NCBI GenBank assembly: GCA_037903475.1
Contig: JBAJFG010000064.1
Location: 930,001 to 994,000, forward strand
Direction: 5' to 3'
Length of the DNA: 64,000 bases
Source of the DNA: Ancylostoma caninum
Taxonomy: Eukaryota > Nematoda > Chromadorea > Rhabditida > Ancylostomatidae
Shown: piece after piece, positions 1 through 10,691 of the stretch
How positions within the stretch are numbered: the first letter of the stretch is position 1
Layout of the letters: every line of letters starts with the position of its first letter
Made by a program: the position numbers and the translations under genes
The notes under the pieces: model-generated
What the model saw: the letters and a program-made list of their open reading frames with translations, nothing else
The model's database searches: none
Told to the model about the DNA's origin: nothing

Positions 1-620
1 TCTTCCAGCCGTTTTACGACCATATGCATACAAACGCTGGATCAACTATTGCCTCCTCCCTTTGATCTTTTCTGCTACATCCAGCTTCTCTTGTACACAA
101 TACTACTCATTGGGCAACGTTAAGGGACTCGTGTGTATTCTCACTTCGTCTCCGCTCATTAGTTTGTTTTCAGTACTATTAAAGCTAAAAATCCAAAGGA
201 CATCTATTTCGCAATCATTCTATTGGCAGTCATTGTTCGCTTATCGCGGTCTTATTGTGCTGTCTTTATCAGTCAACTGTTCAATTGTCATAGAATCAAT
301 CTTTCATAATTCCTCAACTAATTGTCGATTCCACCACTTGATCTCATAAGTAGTATAAGATATATTTCAGTTGATAACTGAATCATGAAGCATGAATCTT
401 CATTTCCTAGCAAAAACGCACAACATCCTAAATTATACAATCCCTTGTTGCATACAGCAGGTATGACTTGAAAAGGGGAAGTCACAGATATATTTCACTT
501 ACTTCATGAACAAGCTCATGCGAAGGAAAAAAACAAAAATGAATATGAAGAATGAAGCAACCTGAATCAAAATAAAACGTAGGCGGGTCGCATCAACACT
601 ATGGTCTATCAGATCACAGA
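1..620. other. No recognisable gene
   Basis: The stretch is AT-rich, and short open frames on both strands show no family motif, no splice-site pattern joining them and no repeat structure that I can recognise. It runs up to the small inverted-repeat element at 625. Confidence 0.4.
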
Positions 621-624
621 GGGC

Positions 625-814
625 GCCTGATCCGACTTTGTCTGCAATTACGACTTTGCCCTCAGAATGCGTCTGGAAGGATATTTTAGCGAATGGCAGT
701 AGGTAACATAAAAATGAAGGAATCAAACGATATGCATATTTAAAAAAGTGCAAAATATCGATCAGTTGGCCGAAAAATGATGAGGTCGTAGTTGCGGACA
801 AAGTCGGATCAGGC
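625..814. repeat. 190-bp inverted-repeat element
   Basis: About 30 bp at 625-654 reappears as its reverse complement at 785-814, starting GCCTGATCCGACTTTGTC, with two differences. The 130-bp middle has no open frame of note. The shape is that of a small fold-back MITE. Superfamily is unknown; I see no convincing target-site duplication. Confidence 0.6.
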
Positions 815-3700
815 CCAGGCCCCGGCACGAGCCTGTATTAGGGTCGTAGCCAAAACGAAGCCCCCTTCGAAAAATGCAGATTTTACGAAGCCCCCTCTGA
901 AAATAACAATAGATAGAAGGGAGTGACCGCATCCAATGATAGCAATTCTACAAGCATTCTCAGTGATTGCAATTAAAGCAATTAATAGCAATTAAAGGAC
1001 GATAACCCATTGTGAAACCACAAAACATAACTGCAATAACCAGTGTAAACCGACAAAACATAACTATAATTCTTTACCAAGAGCAATCAATGAATGAACC
1101 ATTCCACACTGCGGCAGAAATTATACTGACGGAATCAGAAAACGATACGGTCGACATTGGTCGCCAAAAGCCGAACAGAACAACGAACTAATCGAGAATA
1201 AAGGAATGAAACTCTGGAAAAAAAGTAGAGACCAAACTAATGACAGTAGCCTTCGTAGAAAAAAAAGGACCGAGGCTTTCAAAGGGGCTTTCAAATGATT
1301 TCAGTTCCCGCGCAGGCTCGATTGGGTCGGCGTTCCGCTTTGGAGCGCGGCTAAACGGCTTGCGATAGTGCCTTGGAGCGAGCGGAGAAGGGCAAATACT
1401 CACAAGATAGGAGATGATAAGTGGTAGTATGTGAGGCGTATGATAGCACATACCTACAAGTATAGGGGGCATGGTAGGGGGTTGGGAACTTATGTGTTTG
1501 AATAGGGAAATTATGCCCCCGACAGGCTCAGCTTGTACCCCAGCCTGTCTGAAACAGGCTGGCCCCTTTACCGAGCATACAATTCCTGGATTCACATGTT
1601 TTGTGATCTGATAGCATACATTTATTTTGAGTGCTATGACACTTCTTCACCCCAACAATCGGTTAAGCCTCGAGTTAACGGGAGAGCCTTGCAATCACTC
1701 AGACTCAGAATGTGAGCGTATACTTTTCTAGTTCACATAAGTTTAGATTGTCTCTCCCAAAATCTTCTAGTGTTCCCTTAGTTCTTATCTCCTTGAAGAT
1801 TCCAGCTCAATCCGTGCAGATTCCGCGGCGCAGGAGTCGTTTAAGTCCTCCGGATTATGGGAACCTATACATGATCTGCTCCAATCGAACTTTTCAACAT
1901 CGATCGCCGCAACTGCTCTGCTAATGCAACGAGCAGTTCTTTTGCGGGCGTTTTTCGTCTTTCTTCGCCTTTATCAACGCATTTCTTTTCTTTGGACCAA
2001 CGAACACCTCAAAGTTTTTCTGGGGCTCGGCCCCGAACCCGTACGAAGCCTCTTTTGCTTTTCGACCCTTTTACGAAGCCCAGCTTGCCCACCGACAAGC
2101 TGCGCTGGGGCCTGGATCGGGCGCCCTCCGTGAGCTAATAGACTATACACACCTATGCATATCATGTTGTCAAATGATCTTAGCTTCGAGCGAATATTGC
2201 TTCACCAAGGGCTGATCCAGTAGAAAGTTGAGTATGTATTAGGTTGGTTAAGAGATAATGCGCGTTTTCGTTGTATCATCTTCGATGCAGAAAATTTCTT
2301 GTTTTACTTATCACCGATCTGAGAAGTTGCATTTTGCGGAAAGTCTCATGGCTACTTCAAATGTTTTTTCTATTTTAGAGGAAATTCACGTTTTTGTCGA
2401 GTTCTTAGTTCTGCAACGAAAGGTAAAGATAGGAGTTTTATTCACTCCCGCAAAATAAAACTTGGCGGCATCGCATAGGGATCCACTCGGAATACCATTA
2501 AAGTTTCGGCTAAGAAAATATGAGCAAATGCATCCTGCAGAGCAGTTTCCAAAGTTTTCGAAGCGGTCAATCTTGAAAAAAAGGAAGTCGTGTGGACCCT
2601 CCTCGAGTTTGTGATCTCCAACCGATGGCAACAATCAAAGAGGACTCATTCAAAACCACGTATCTTGTTTCACAGTATCTTGTCGGTAATTGCCTCCCAA
2701 TCAGCCCTTCCTTGGGCAAGAATGGGAAGCTGAAAAAACTCGACGAGCAAGTGTGGCGCAAACTGAACAAGTACCAGATTGATTTTCGTTGACTGAAGTA
2801 ATCGCGACCAAACCCTCGGTCGCTCAGTGATACAAAGTGAAGAACAAACCCTCCGCGACAGTATAAAGTGAATTGGTCAACAGCTGCGCGAGGAGAAAAC
2901 ACCTCAACATTGCCACAAACCAAAACAGCGCCAAATGAAGGTCATAGTGATTTTGTGTTGTCTGATAAACCATTTACTTTTCTCTCCTGAAAATGAACGT
3001 TCACGATCTGAGTGGAATAAATAACAAAACTCCACTGTGTGACCACGGTGTTGCTCAATTAAATGAAACATATAATACCCTACACAGCAAAGTCCAGCCA
3101 CATCTCGCACACTAGACACTATTCCCCAGACTGTAGTAACCAGGCTAGGAAGCTCTGTCTCATACATCATATTCAAAAAAAAAAACTTCGCTCACCGAGT
3201 ACCACTTTCTCAGGCATCTAGACGGCTTCATCCGGGAGAATTTCTTTAAAGATTAAAAAAAGAGTTCTAAACTGCCTTCCAAGCGTTCCTCGATCCCAGA
3301 ACGCACCTTTCGAGATGCACAGGGATCCGGGAACATCTAGCTTTTGGCTGAAGATTTGCAGATTTATAACGTTTACAAATTTTTTCTAAGCTCCATTGAT
3401 TTCAAAACTTTTCAAAATTGAGTTCCAGGATCCGGGAATTAAGGCTTGAAAACGCGCATTATTTTTGCGCCAACGTAATATGTAGTAAAATTGAGCCATT
3501 TTTGGTTTTCCACAAGACATGGCAGGTTGAAATTATTATTCCTAGCGTTAGAAAAAAGGAAAGAAATGAATTCGGATGTTTTCGAAGGTGGTCACGGCCA
3601 TAAGGAAGTGATGTTGAAGTAATAATAAGACTCAAGAACGCTGAAAAAACCTCCACTGGATGTGGATTCGTGGAAGTTTCCACGCATCGAGGATATAGCA
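815..3700. other. No recognisable gene; scattered GC-rich repeat words
   Basis: Open frames here, the longest 135 codons at 1188-1595 on the minus strand, are low-complexity or unlike any family I know. The phrase ACGAAGCCCC recurs at about 855, 885 and, variant, at 2040-2080, suggesting eroded repeat DNA. Nothing is strong enough to annotate as a gene. Confidence 0.4.
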
Positions 3701-3728
3701 TGAGCACAACGTAGTTTGATCACCTTGA

Positions 3729-6572
3729 TCACCTTGACTCCCGTTGATCTTCGGATGTACCGAGCGGGCGCCAGCAATCCTTCCATTTGTCCCTCTCGCG
3801 AGCCAGAGTTGTCCAGTGGATTCTGTCCGTTCGAGGGACACGAAGAGCATTATATCTTTCCTTGAAGGACTTCGTGAAGAAGTCTGACCATCGGGTCGGT
3901 GGTCTTCCTGTCGTGCGCTTAACGTCCCGTGGAGTCCAGTCGCTGACGGCTCTTGTCCAACGGTGGTCGTTAAGACGCATCACGTGTCCGGCCCACCTGA
4001 TCTTACTCAACTTGGCGTAAGCGGCAGCGTCCCTGATCTTCGACTGTTCACGAAGGGTGGAACTCCGTATTCCAGCCCTCACTTGTGTGAGGCGGGTTAT
4101 TCCTAGCATCACCCTCTCGATGGAGCGTTCGATGACGTTGACCGCATTCTCATCCTGCTTGCGTAACGCCCAGGTTTCCGAGGCGTACGTCAAAGCAGGG
4201 AGGACCGTTGTATTGAAGAGGTGGGCACGGAGCCTAGTGTTCTTCGTCTTCTTCACTACGTCCTCGATGCTCTTGTAGGCTCCCCAAGCCGCTCGCTTCC
4301 TCCTGCCCAGCTCTGGAGCGAGATCGTTCATCATGTTGACTTCCCGACCTAGATATACGTAGCTGGAGCATTCGGATATGGTCGTTCCGTTGAGCGAGAA
4401 TGGGGCATCCGGGACCCATCCGTTCCTCATGAACATCGTCTTCGTCAGGTTCAGTTGGAGACCGATCTTTCCACACGCGTCGTCAAAGTCGGCCAGCATC
4501 CGTTCCGCTTCGCCGATAGTTGGTGTTATAAGGACGATGTCGTCAGCGAAGCGAAGGTGGTTAAGTCGCCGGCCATCAACTTGCACTCCCATGCAATCCC
4601 ATTCCAGTCTTCGCATGACGTCTTCGAGAGTGGCGCTGAATAGTTTTGGCGACACGGTGTCGCCTTGTCGAACCCCTCTCTTGACGTCGATAGTGATGTC
4701 GTCGTAGAATGGAGAAATCCTGGTCGTGAAGTTGCTGTAGAGCTCACGAAATATCTTGATGTACTGAGTAGGTATGCCCTGGTTGCCCAGGGCTTTGAGG
4801 ACCGCCTCTGTCTCCACAGAGTCGAAGGCTTTCTTCAAATCGATGAACGTGAGACAGAGAGGCATCTTATACTCTCGCGATACTTCAATGAGTCTAGTGA
4901 CCGTGTGTATGTGATCGATCGTACTGAATCCTTTTCGAAACCCTGCTTGCTCGCACGGCTGTCCTTCATCTAATGTCCTTTCGATCCTATTTAGAATCAC
5001 TCGAGTGAAAAGCTTGTAGATGACGGACAACAGACAGATGGGGCGATAATTGCCGATGTCCTGTGGGTCTCCCTTCTTGTACAGCAGCACGGTCCTGCTG
5101 GTCTTCCATTGGTTCGGTACCTTGCATTCCGACAGGTACCGCGTGAAGAGCCTAGCCAAGGTGGTGATAAGAACTGGCGGTAGGTTCTTCAGATGTTCCG
5201 GTCGAATCCTGTCGGGGCCCGGTGCTGTACGATTCTTCACCGACTTGATGGCATGTCGGACTTCGGAAGGGAGAACTGATGGGACAACGTATCCATCCTC
5301 CCTTGGGTGATATTGGGGGAGATGGACGTGGCTATCGAAGAGATCCGAGTAGAAGTCGTGGATGACCTTCTCCATTACCCGTCTTGATGAAGAAATTGTT
5401 CCTTCTGGGCGCCGGAGGGCGGTCATCTTGGTCTTACGATTGGCGAAGTCACGGCGGGCGTTGCGAATGCTTCTTCCTGCCTCTGCGGCTTCGGCCAATA
5501 CTGCTGCTCGTCTCTCTTTAAGGTCTTCTTTTATCGCTTCTCTGCACCGTTTTGCGAGCTCGGACGTCAGTTGGTAGTTGCCTGCGGCTCTCGCGACTCC
5601 GCGCTGGCGTATCAGCTCGAGGGTCTCGTAAGACAGTCGTCTTTTGGTGGATCTTGAGCCCTCGGCTCTCCTTGCGCTGTCGCAGAGATGTTGAACAAGC
5701 CGATCGTATTCTTCGTCGATGTTGTCGACAACGGCATCTTCCCAAAAGCCGGCTAACGAAGTGAAGAGATCCCAATTGATGACGGATTTGGGAGCCCTCT
5801 TCTTGAACTTCGCGGCTTTCTCTCCTTTGCGCGAGAAGAAGAATCTTGCACGAAGGAGGCGATGGTCTGATCCGGTGTAGAACTTCGGTACAACACCGAC
5901 GTCGGTCAGGCAGAACCTTCGATTGACGATGATGTGGTCAATTTCATTATGGTACTCTCCACCGGGTGACTCCCATGTCCACCGTAGGGAGGTTGGCTTC
6001 TGAAACTGTGAGTTACCATGGATGGTGTTCGTCGTCATGATGAACTCAGACAGCCTCTCTCCCTGTTCGTTCCACTGTAGGCCGTGGGTACCGATGTGAA
6101 GTTCCTCAGGCGTTCTCCTAGGGCCAATCTTGGCGTTGAAGTCGCCAACAATGACCTTGTAGAAAGTGTGGTCTTCCCTGTAGAACTTCTCCAAGTCCAT
6201 GTAGAAGGCCTCGATTTCTTCATCGTCGTAGCTGGATGTTGGAGCATAGGCGACGAAGATTGTCAAGGCCGGTATTGATCCACATCTTCTCAGTCGCAAA
6301 CGTCCGATTCGGGTTGTTAGCTGTTCGAACGAATCGATGTTCATGGCCAAGTTCGTGTTGACGAGGACACCGACTCCACCAACTCCTCTACTGTCGCAGG
6401 TTCCAAGGAACAGTTCTTCTCCAGTGTCGAAGGTGGCGTTCAGTGGCCGGTGTCTCCTCGTCTCGGTCAGTCCGATGACGTCGTACCTGATCTTCCTGGC
6501 CTGCATCATCAAATCCTCGATAGAAGCCTCCGATGCAAGCGTGCGTGCGTTGAAGGTACAGATCGTCATCAT
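3729..6572 (-). CDS. RTE retrotransposon polyprotein (endonuclease + reverse transcriptase)
   Basis: The protein nicks target DNA and copies its own RNA into the cut. The frame is 947 codons from the first ATG (6572); it stays open upstream to about 6770 with no earlier ATG. The N-terminal 230 residues are an APE-type endonuclease: TFNART, GLTETRRH, VGDFNAKIG, DHIIVNRR and GSDHRLL give the usual Asn, Glu, Asp/Asn, Asp and SDH residues. The reverse transcriptase follows, with FIDLKKAFDSV, GVRQGDTVSPKLF and the catalytic FADD at residues 675-678. The C-terminus has the RTE-type WAGHVMR and GRPPTRW stretch. Length is normal for RTE (about 950-1000). No stop or frameshift is seen, so it could be active. 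It has no cellular role. Confidence 0.92.
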   Translation of the reverse strand: MMTICTFNARTLASEASIEDLMMQARKIRYDVIGLTETRRHRPLNATFDTGEELFLGTCDSRGVGGVGVLVNTNLAMNIDSFEQLTTRIGRLRLRRCGSIPALTIFVAYAPTSSYDDEEIEAFYMDLEKFYREDHTFYKVIVGDFNAKIGPRRTPEELHIGTHGLQWNEQGERLSEFIMTTNTIHGNSQFQKPTSLRWTWESPGGEYHNEIDHIIVNRRFCLTDVGVVPKFYTGSDHRLLRARFFFSRKGEKAAKFKKRAPKSVINWDLFTSLAGFWEDAVVDNIDEEYDRLVQHLCDSARRAEGSRSTKRRLSYETLELIRQRGVARAAGNYQLTSELAKRCREAIKEDLKERRAAVLAEAAEAGRSIRNARRDFANRKTKMTALRRPEGTISSSRRVMEKVIHDFYSDLFDSHVHLPQYHPREDGYVVPSVLPSEVRHAIKSVKNRTAPGPDRIRPEHLKNLPPVLITTLARLFTRYLSECKVPNQWKTSRTVLLYKKGDPQDIGNYRPICLLSVIYKLFTRVILNRIERTLDEGQPCEQAGFRKGFSTIDHIHTVTRLIEVSREYKMPLCLTFIDLKKAFDSVETEAVLKALGNQGIPTQYIKIFRELYSNFTTRISPFYDDITIDVKRGVRQGDTVSPKLFSATLEDVMRRLEWDCMGVQVDGRRLNHLRFADDIVLITPTIGEAERMLADFDDACGKIGLQLNLTKTMFMRNGWVPDAPFSLNGTTISECSSYVYLGREVNMMNDLAPELGRRKRAAWGAYKSIEDVVKKTKNTRLRAHLFNTTVLPALTYASETWALRKQDENAVNVIERSIERVMLGITRLTQVRAGIRSSTLREQSKIRDAAAYAKLSKIRWAGHVMRLNDHRWTRAVSDWTPRDVKRTTGRPPTRWSDFFTKSFKERYNALRVPRTDRIHWTTLARERDKWKDCWRPLGTSEDQRESR

Positions 6573-6749
6573 AGTCCTTCTGGTTTTAGGCAGCCTAGAT
6601 AACCCCTCGGACCTCGTCCTCACTGGCGCCGCCGTACCAGTGACTCTTCCGAGATCAGGGGAACACTCTTTATTATTGCTGTGTCGAGCTTTAAGAAAAA
6701 GAAAACCCTTAGGAGATAGCTTGCTGGGCTCTATTCCCCCGCGGGTAGC

Positions 6750-7140
6750 TAGGGTAGGATTTCACCGGGAAGTTAGCCGGGCTTCCCGGGAGTGGACGAT
6801 GGAGCTTATTTGTTGGAGGCGACTCCGAACCGCCTCCCTTGTACCTCCCAGTCACTTGAATGCAGGGCTTTTGGTCGGATAGATGTGCAGGATACAATCT
6901 GCAGACACGCAAGTACACTCACGCACGCATGCATGAACACACCCACGCGCTGGCAGAAGGTATGGATCGTTCCGACACTGCAGAAACAGGGAGTCCATCC
7001 CCTGAATCCACCCGCGTCTCAGGGCAGGCACAAGGTCGCGTGTGGTCCGCGATTAGCCCCCTATCCGCCACCTGGGGACGCGCCACGTAGCCTCGCGACT
7101 AACCGGCTGGGATCCCTCTTATGAGGGAGATCCGTGGCAA
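6750..7140 (-). promoter_or_regulatory. RTE element 1 5' leader with shared structured module
   Basis: The first 80 nt of the element (7140 downward) can fold as GCCACG pairing with CGTGGC around two hairpins (CCCTC/GAGGG and AGCC/GGCT), followed by CCCC/GGGG around a 12-nt loop. The same parts occur at the 5' end of the second RTE although their proteins differ. Internal promoter or ribozyme activity is inference; the pairing is visible. Confidence 0.5.
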
Positions 7141-7149
7141 CGTAGTTTA

Positions 7150-7840
7150 TTAGTTTATTATTACCTCTCGAGATATGTTGCATGATAGCTGGTTTTTGTG
7201 TAGATTAGAGTACTTTCGATCTTTCGACATTGTTTCCCTCATACCTCCAGTTGGGTTAGTGTTTCTGAATAGAGCGCGTGGAAGACAGGATCTCTCTGTG
7301 TTTGGCGTCATTGGTGGGTGCCACTCATCAAGCCAGTTAGGCGAGTGAACCAGTATACCCGTTTGTCGAACTGCCTACATTACTCCAATGATTCCGATGA
7401 TGTGCTTGGCATCTTCAAAAGCTATGTGCCCTTACGGAGCTAGTATTAGGTCCACTTTACTACTATTCAATTCTAGTTTAAACTTGCTCCGCAAAACAGG
7501 GTCGACACCTCGAACTACAAGATACATGTGGAAGTAGACTAATATTTTTAGTGCCATCTGCATCTGCTTGACTTCTACCTGTGCAATCTCGGTTACCACT
7601 CACTATTCCTTTTCTAGCTCAGTTCAGGTCCTGTTTTTTATGAGTTCTGTATTCTCCAACGTTCACCGGTTTTTAATGGAACACGCCCATGTGCACAATA
7701 AATAAATATGGTAAATAGCAGTGATAGGTGATTGATGTCGAAAGGAGACAATGTTTCCCCACATACGGTTTGTACGGTTCCGAACCAGCCAAAGGAAAAG
7801 TAAGTTCTGATAGCGTTGAAGTAATAGGGTTTATCCTTCA
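7150..7840. other. No recognisable gene between RTE element 1 and kinesin tail
   Basis: No frame here has a family signature. Kinesin homology starts abruptly near 7846, so this interval is probably the foreign side of a rearrangement breakpoint. Confidence 0.4.
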
Positions 7841-7845
7841 CTTTG

Positions 7846-8499
7846 GAAACCAGAAACTGTCCAGGAAGGCCTTACTCAAAGAATATAACGGAGAGATCGA
7901 GAGACTCCGACGGGATCTTCGAACTGCTAAGGATGGAATCCAAGCTACAACAAAGGATTAATGAGTTGCATGATGTAAAAAAAGGACATGGCTGTAACTA
8001 AGGATAGACTTGTTGCTACTAAAGGTGCATGCGAGGAAATCCATGGAGTCACCAAAAAGTTGTTGGAAGAGCTACAAGAAACTCGTGAGGTGGTTTCTGA
8101 CCAAGAACTCGAAATGGAACGTTTGTGGAGCAAAGTCGAGGTACTTCTGCAGCTGATTGCACAGAACAAACAACTTACTGTAGCTACTCGTTCAAAGGTT
8201 ATCCGAACGATTGCTGCGCCGCCTTACCACGGTTCTTCGCTTTCTGTGCTGAGCATTGCAAACAACTCAACAAAGACATTGAGGCTGGATTGTCGAAAAT
8301 TGAAGACTACCTCACTGAGAGCAAAAATGGCGGGAAAAACGTGGATGAGAAGCTCCAGAGGACGAATGCCGAGTTTGAAAAACTTAACTAGACTGTTGTT
8401 CCACGAATCATCGAGATTTCTAGCGATTCTGACAATGAGTTGAATGTGCAGGAAATATTGCTGTAACAAATTAAAGAACTCAATGCCATGGCTGAAGAG
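7846..8499 (+). pseudogene. Kinesin-5 tail, first part (pseudogene)
   Basis: The segment starts in the neck/coil region of a kinesin-5 (BMK-1/Eg5 class, the tetrameric mitotic spindle motor) with [20 protein letters not shown] and continues as coiled coil. Its first 80 bp nearly match the end of the motor-half pseudogene at 28690-28770. Damage is visible: a frame change in a run of A near 7977, a stretch at about 8152-8243 that is out of frame (a small intron or an insertion), and two in-frame stops, TAG near 8389 and TAA near 8464. The coding stretch ends exactly where the MULE transposon is inserted (8500). Lack of the frequent introns expected in strongylids suggests a retrocopy, but this is inference. 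Confidence 0.7.
8492..8499. repeat. Probable 8-bp target-site duplication of the MULE (left copy)
   Basis: CTGAAGAG here and CTGAACAG at 13801-13808 flank the 8500-13800 element and differ at one base. An 8-10 bp duplication is the family norm for MULE insertions. Confidence 0.6.
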
Positions 8500-8751
8500 G
8501 GGGTGCGCTGCTGTTGATCCGATCAGATTTTCGCACCTTTTCCTCGCTCCCCTAATTGTCACCATAGGACATCAATTGAAGGTGCGAAAAAGGCGACCAG
8601 GGAATCTATCCGGATCAACAGCGTCAGGAGCGGATATGCCTGATTGCGGCAACACATGCCCTAATTCGCGGACGAGTTGTCCGCTAATTACCTTCGGGTC
8701 AACCTTGAGAGCCTGTGAGCTAAGATCAAAGTACATTGTGGCTACAGTGAT
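8500..8751 (+). repeat. MULE left TIR, outer part
   Basis: About 250 bp pairs with 13553-13800 in reverse complement; shared text includes TGATTGCGGCAACACATGCC. Identity is high with scattered substitutions and small indels. The inner 50 bp of this arm is displaced to 10501-10550. Confidence 0.8.
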
Positions 8752-10500
8752 CTATTAAACAAAGCGCCGTAAGGGGGCTAGAGCGGTTAGAGATACGGGC
8801 GGCACTCATAGACACCGCAATCTTGAGGCGCAGACTGTGTGGCGAAATGGCCGATTTCCATGGACGCAGACACGTTCGCTTCGAGACCCGAAATTACGTC
8901 ACTGCTGGCTCTCCCCCATGCACGGATGGTGATTTCATCACCTTCGCTGGCGGTCTCGCCGCATAGGAATGAGGGAGTGTTTACGAGCTTTCAGGCTGCA
9001 CAATATACGCAGCAGGAAAACCAGCCTTCCACTGATGCGACGCTGAGTGCACTTGCAGGAAGAGATGGACGGGTGCTATGAGGGCTGCCGCGTCTCGGAA
9101 GTTCGGGAGGGTGGACCTACGCGGTCGCCTCATCTGGTGGGTGCTATTGCCGCATCGCCTCTAAATAGGAAGGCATGACATTGTATATCCAATCAACTAA
9201 ATACGGATCCGTAAGGGGGCTAGAGCGGTTAGAGATACGGGGCGGCACTCATAGACACCGCAATCTTGAGGCGCAGACTGTGTGGCGAAATGGCCGATTT
9301 CCATGGACGCAGACACGTTCGCTTCGAGACCCGAAATTACGTCACTGCTGGCTCTCCCCCATGCACGGGATGGTGATTTCATCACCTTCGCCGGCGGTCT
9401 CGCCGCATAGGAATGAGGGAGTGTTTACGAGCTTTCAGGCTGCACAATATACGCAGCAGGAAAACCAGCCTTCCACTGATGCGACGCTGAGTGCACTTGC
9501 AGGAAGAGATGGACGGGTGCTATGAGGGCTGCCGCGTCTCGGAAGTTCGGGAGGGTGGACCTACGCGGTCGCCTCATCTGGTAGGTGCTATTGCCGCATC
9601 GCCTCTAGATAGGAAGGCATGACATTGTATATCCAATCAACTAAATACGGATACGGGTCCACCGATGAGAAAGGGCCCACCGTGGTGGAGAAAGGGCCCG
9701 CCGTGGCCCAGTGCTGTGGGGAACGCCATGACGTGGGTCCAGCTATGGAGAAAGGCCCGCTAGGGCCCAATGGTGCGGGGGACACCAATACGGGTCCACC
9801 GATGGAGAAAGGGCCGACCGTGGCCCAGTGGTGTGGGGGACGCCAGGATACGGGTTCACTTTAGTGTTGAGAATGACAGGATGCGAACCCGCCCCTGGAG
9901 AACGGATCCGGCTTGCCCTAACTGTGAGGAAAGCGCCAGAATGCGGGCGCTCTGATGGAGGAAGGGCCCGCCGTGGCCCAGTAGTATGGATAACACCAGG
10001 ATACGGGTCCGCCAACATAGGATTGGTCCGCTGTGACTCAGTAAAGTGGAGAATACCAGGATAAATATGTGAAGATGGCGCCAGAATACGGGTCCACCGA
10101 TGGAGGAAAGTCCGCTGCGGCCCAGTAGTGTGGAAAACACTCGGATACAATTTCGCTTTGTCCAGTAATGTGGGGTACGGCAGGATACAGTTCCGCCGAT
10201 GGAGAACGCGTCTGCATTGGCCCGATAGTGAGGAATACGCACGAATACGCCATACGATGGGGAACGAACTTCTCATTCGCATACTCAACTCATAAGAAGG
10301 ACTTCATGTTTGGGCCCATTGGAAGATTTGCTCTGCTTCTCTTATACGTAACTTATAAGAAGGTTTTCGAATTTGAGCTCAGTTAACGATTAACTTTGCT
10401 TATTTGCTAATTTTCTAAGCATTTTGCACGTGTAGAGCTTTTGCACATGCCTCAAGTGGCTGCCCCACCCCACTTTCTAGCGTCCCGAAGGGGCGCTAGT
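8752..10500. repeat. Tandem-repeat block inserted in the left MULE TIR
   Basis: It begins with a direct duplication of period 442 bp (units starting 8769 and 9211, almost identical) and continues from about 9650 into a minisatellite of about 60-bp units (ACGGGTCCACCGATGGAGAA and variants) that become more diverged towards 10290. The last 200 bp are unique. Open frames across the duplication are repeat-derived and not credible genes. Confidence 0.8.
9650..10290. repeat. Degenerate GC-rich minisatellite, about 60-bp unit
   Basis: Roughly ten units contain the words CGGGTCCACCGATGGAG, GGGCC and GTGGCCCAGT. The first units are close copies and later ones drift. All three forward frames stay partly open because of the base composition, which explains misleading frames on both strands. 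Confidence 0.75.
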
Positions 10501-10550
10501 TATATGAGGTCACCAATAAAAAATGGCAAGTCATCTAATGTGTGATTATG
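10501..10550 (+). repeat. MULE left TIR, inner part
   Basis: TATATGAGGTCACCAATAAA continues to 10550 and matches 13498-13552 in reverse complement. It should adjoin 8751 but is pushed away by the tandem block. Confidence 0.8.
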
Positions 10551-10691
10551 CTACCGCAACGAACAACCAGTAATATTTTTATGGGGCACAAATACATTTA
10601 TCATCAAAGCGGACAGTTTGCAAATAAATTTAAATAAGTTCATCATAGATTTCTATCATATCTATCATATTCATTTGTATGAGCGCACTAA

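Larger units (their letters stand above)
3718..7140 (-). mobile_element. Full-length RTE-type LINE (element 1)
   Basis: This is a complete 3.4-kb non-LTR retrotransposon in minus orientation. The 5' end is at 7140 (leader 6573-7140) and the 3' end at 3718, where it finishes in two and a bit copies of TCAAGGTGA, the short tandem tail typical of RTE elements. CAACGTAGTTT occurs at both edges (3707-3717 and 7138-7148), a target-site duplication of 8-11 bp depending on where CAA is assigned. It carries one long open frame with endonuclease and reverse transcriptase. The matching duplication and open frame suggest a fairly recent insertion. The leader resembles that of the second RTE at 14556-17998. 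Confidence 0.9.

Noticed and set aside
4057..6882. Open frames on the plus strand across the first RTE
   Set aside because: They are the antisense shadow of the GC-rich, 2.8-kb polyprotein frame and show no family motif.
8839..9525. Repeated plus-strand frame with similar proteins at 8839 and 9175
   Set aside because: Both copies come from the 442-bp duplication; the frame has no codon or motif support.
9588..10288. Proline/glycine-rich frames on both strands
   Set aside because: They follow the 60-bp minisatellite in all frames and are composition artefacts.
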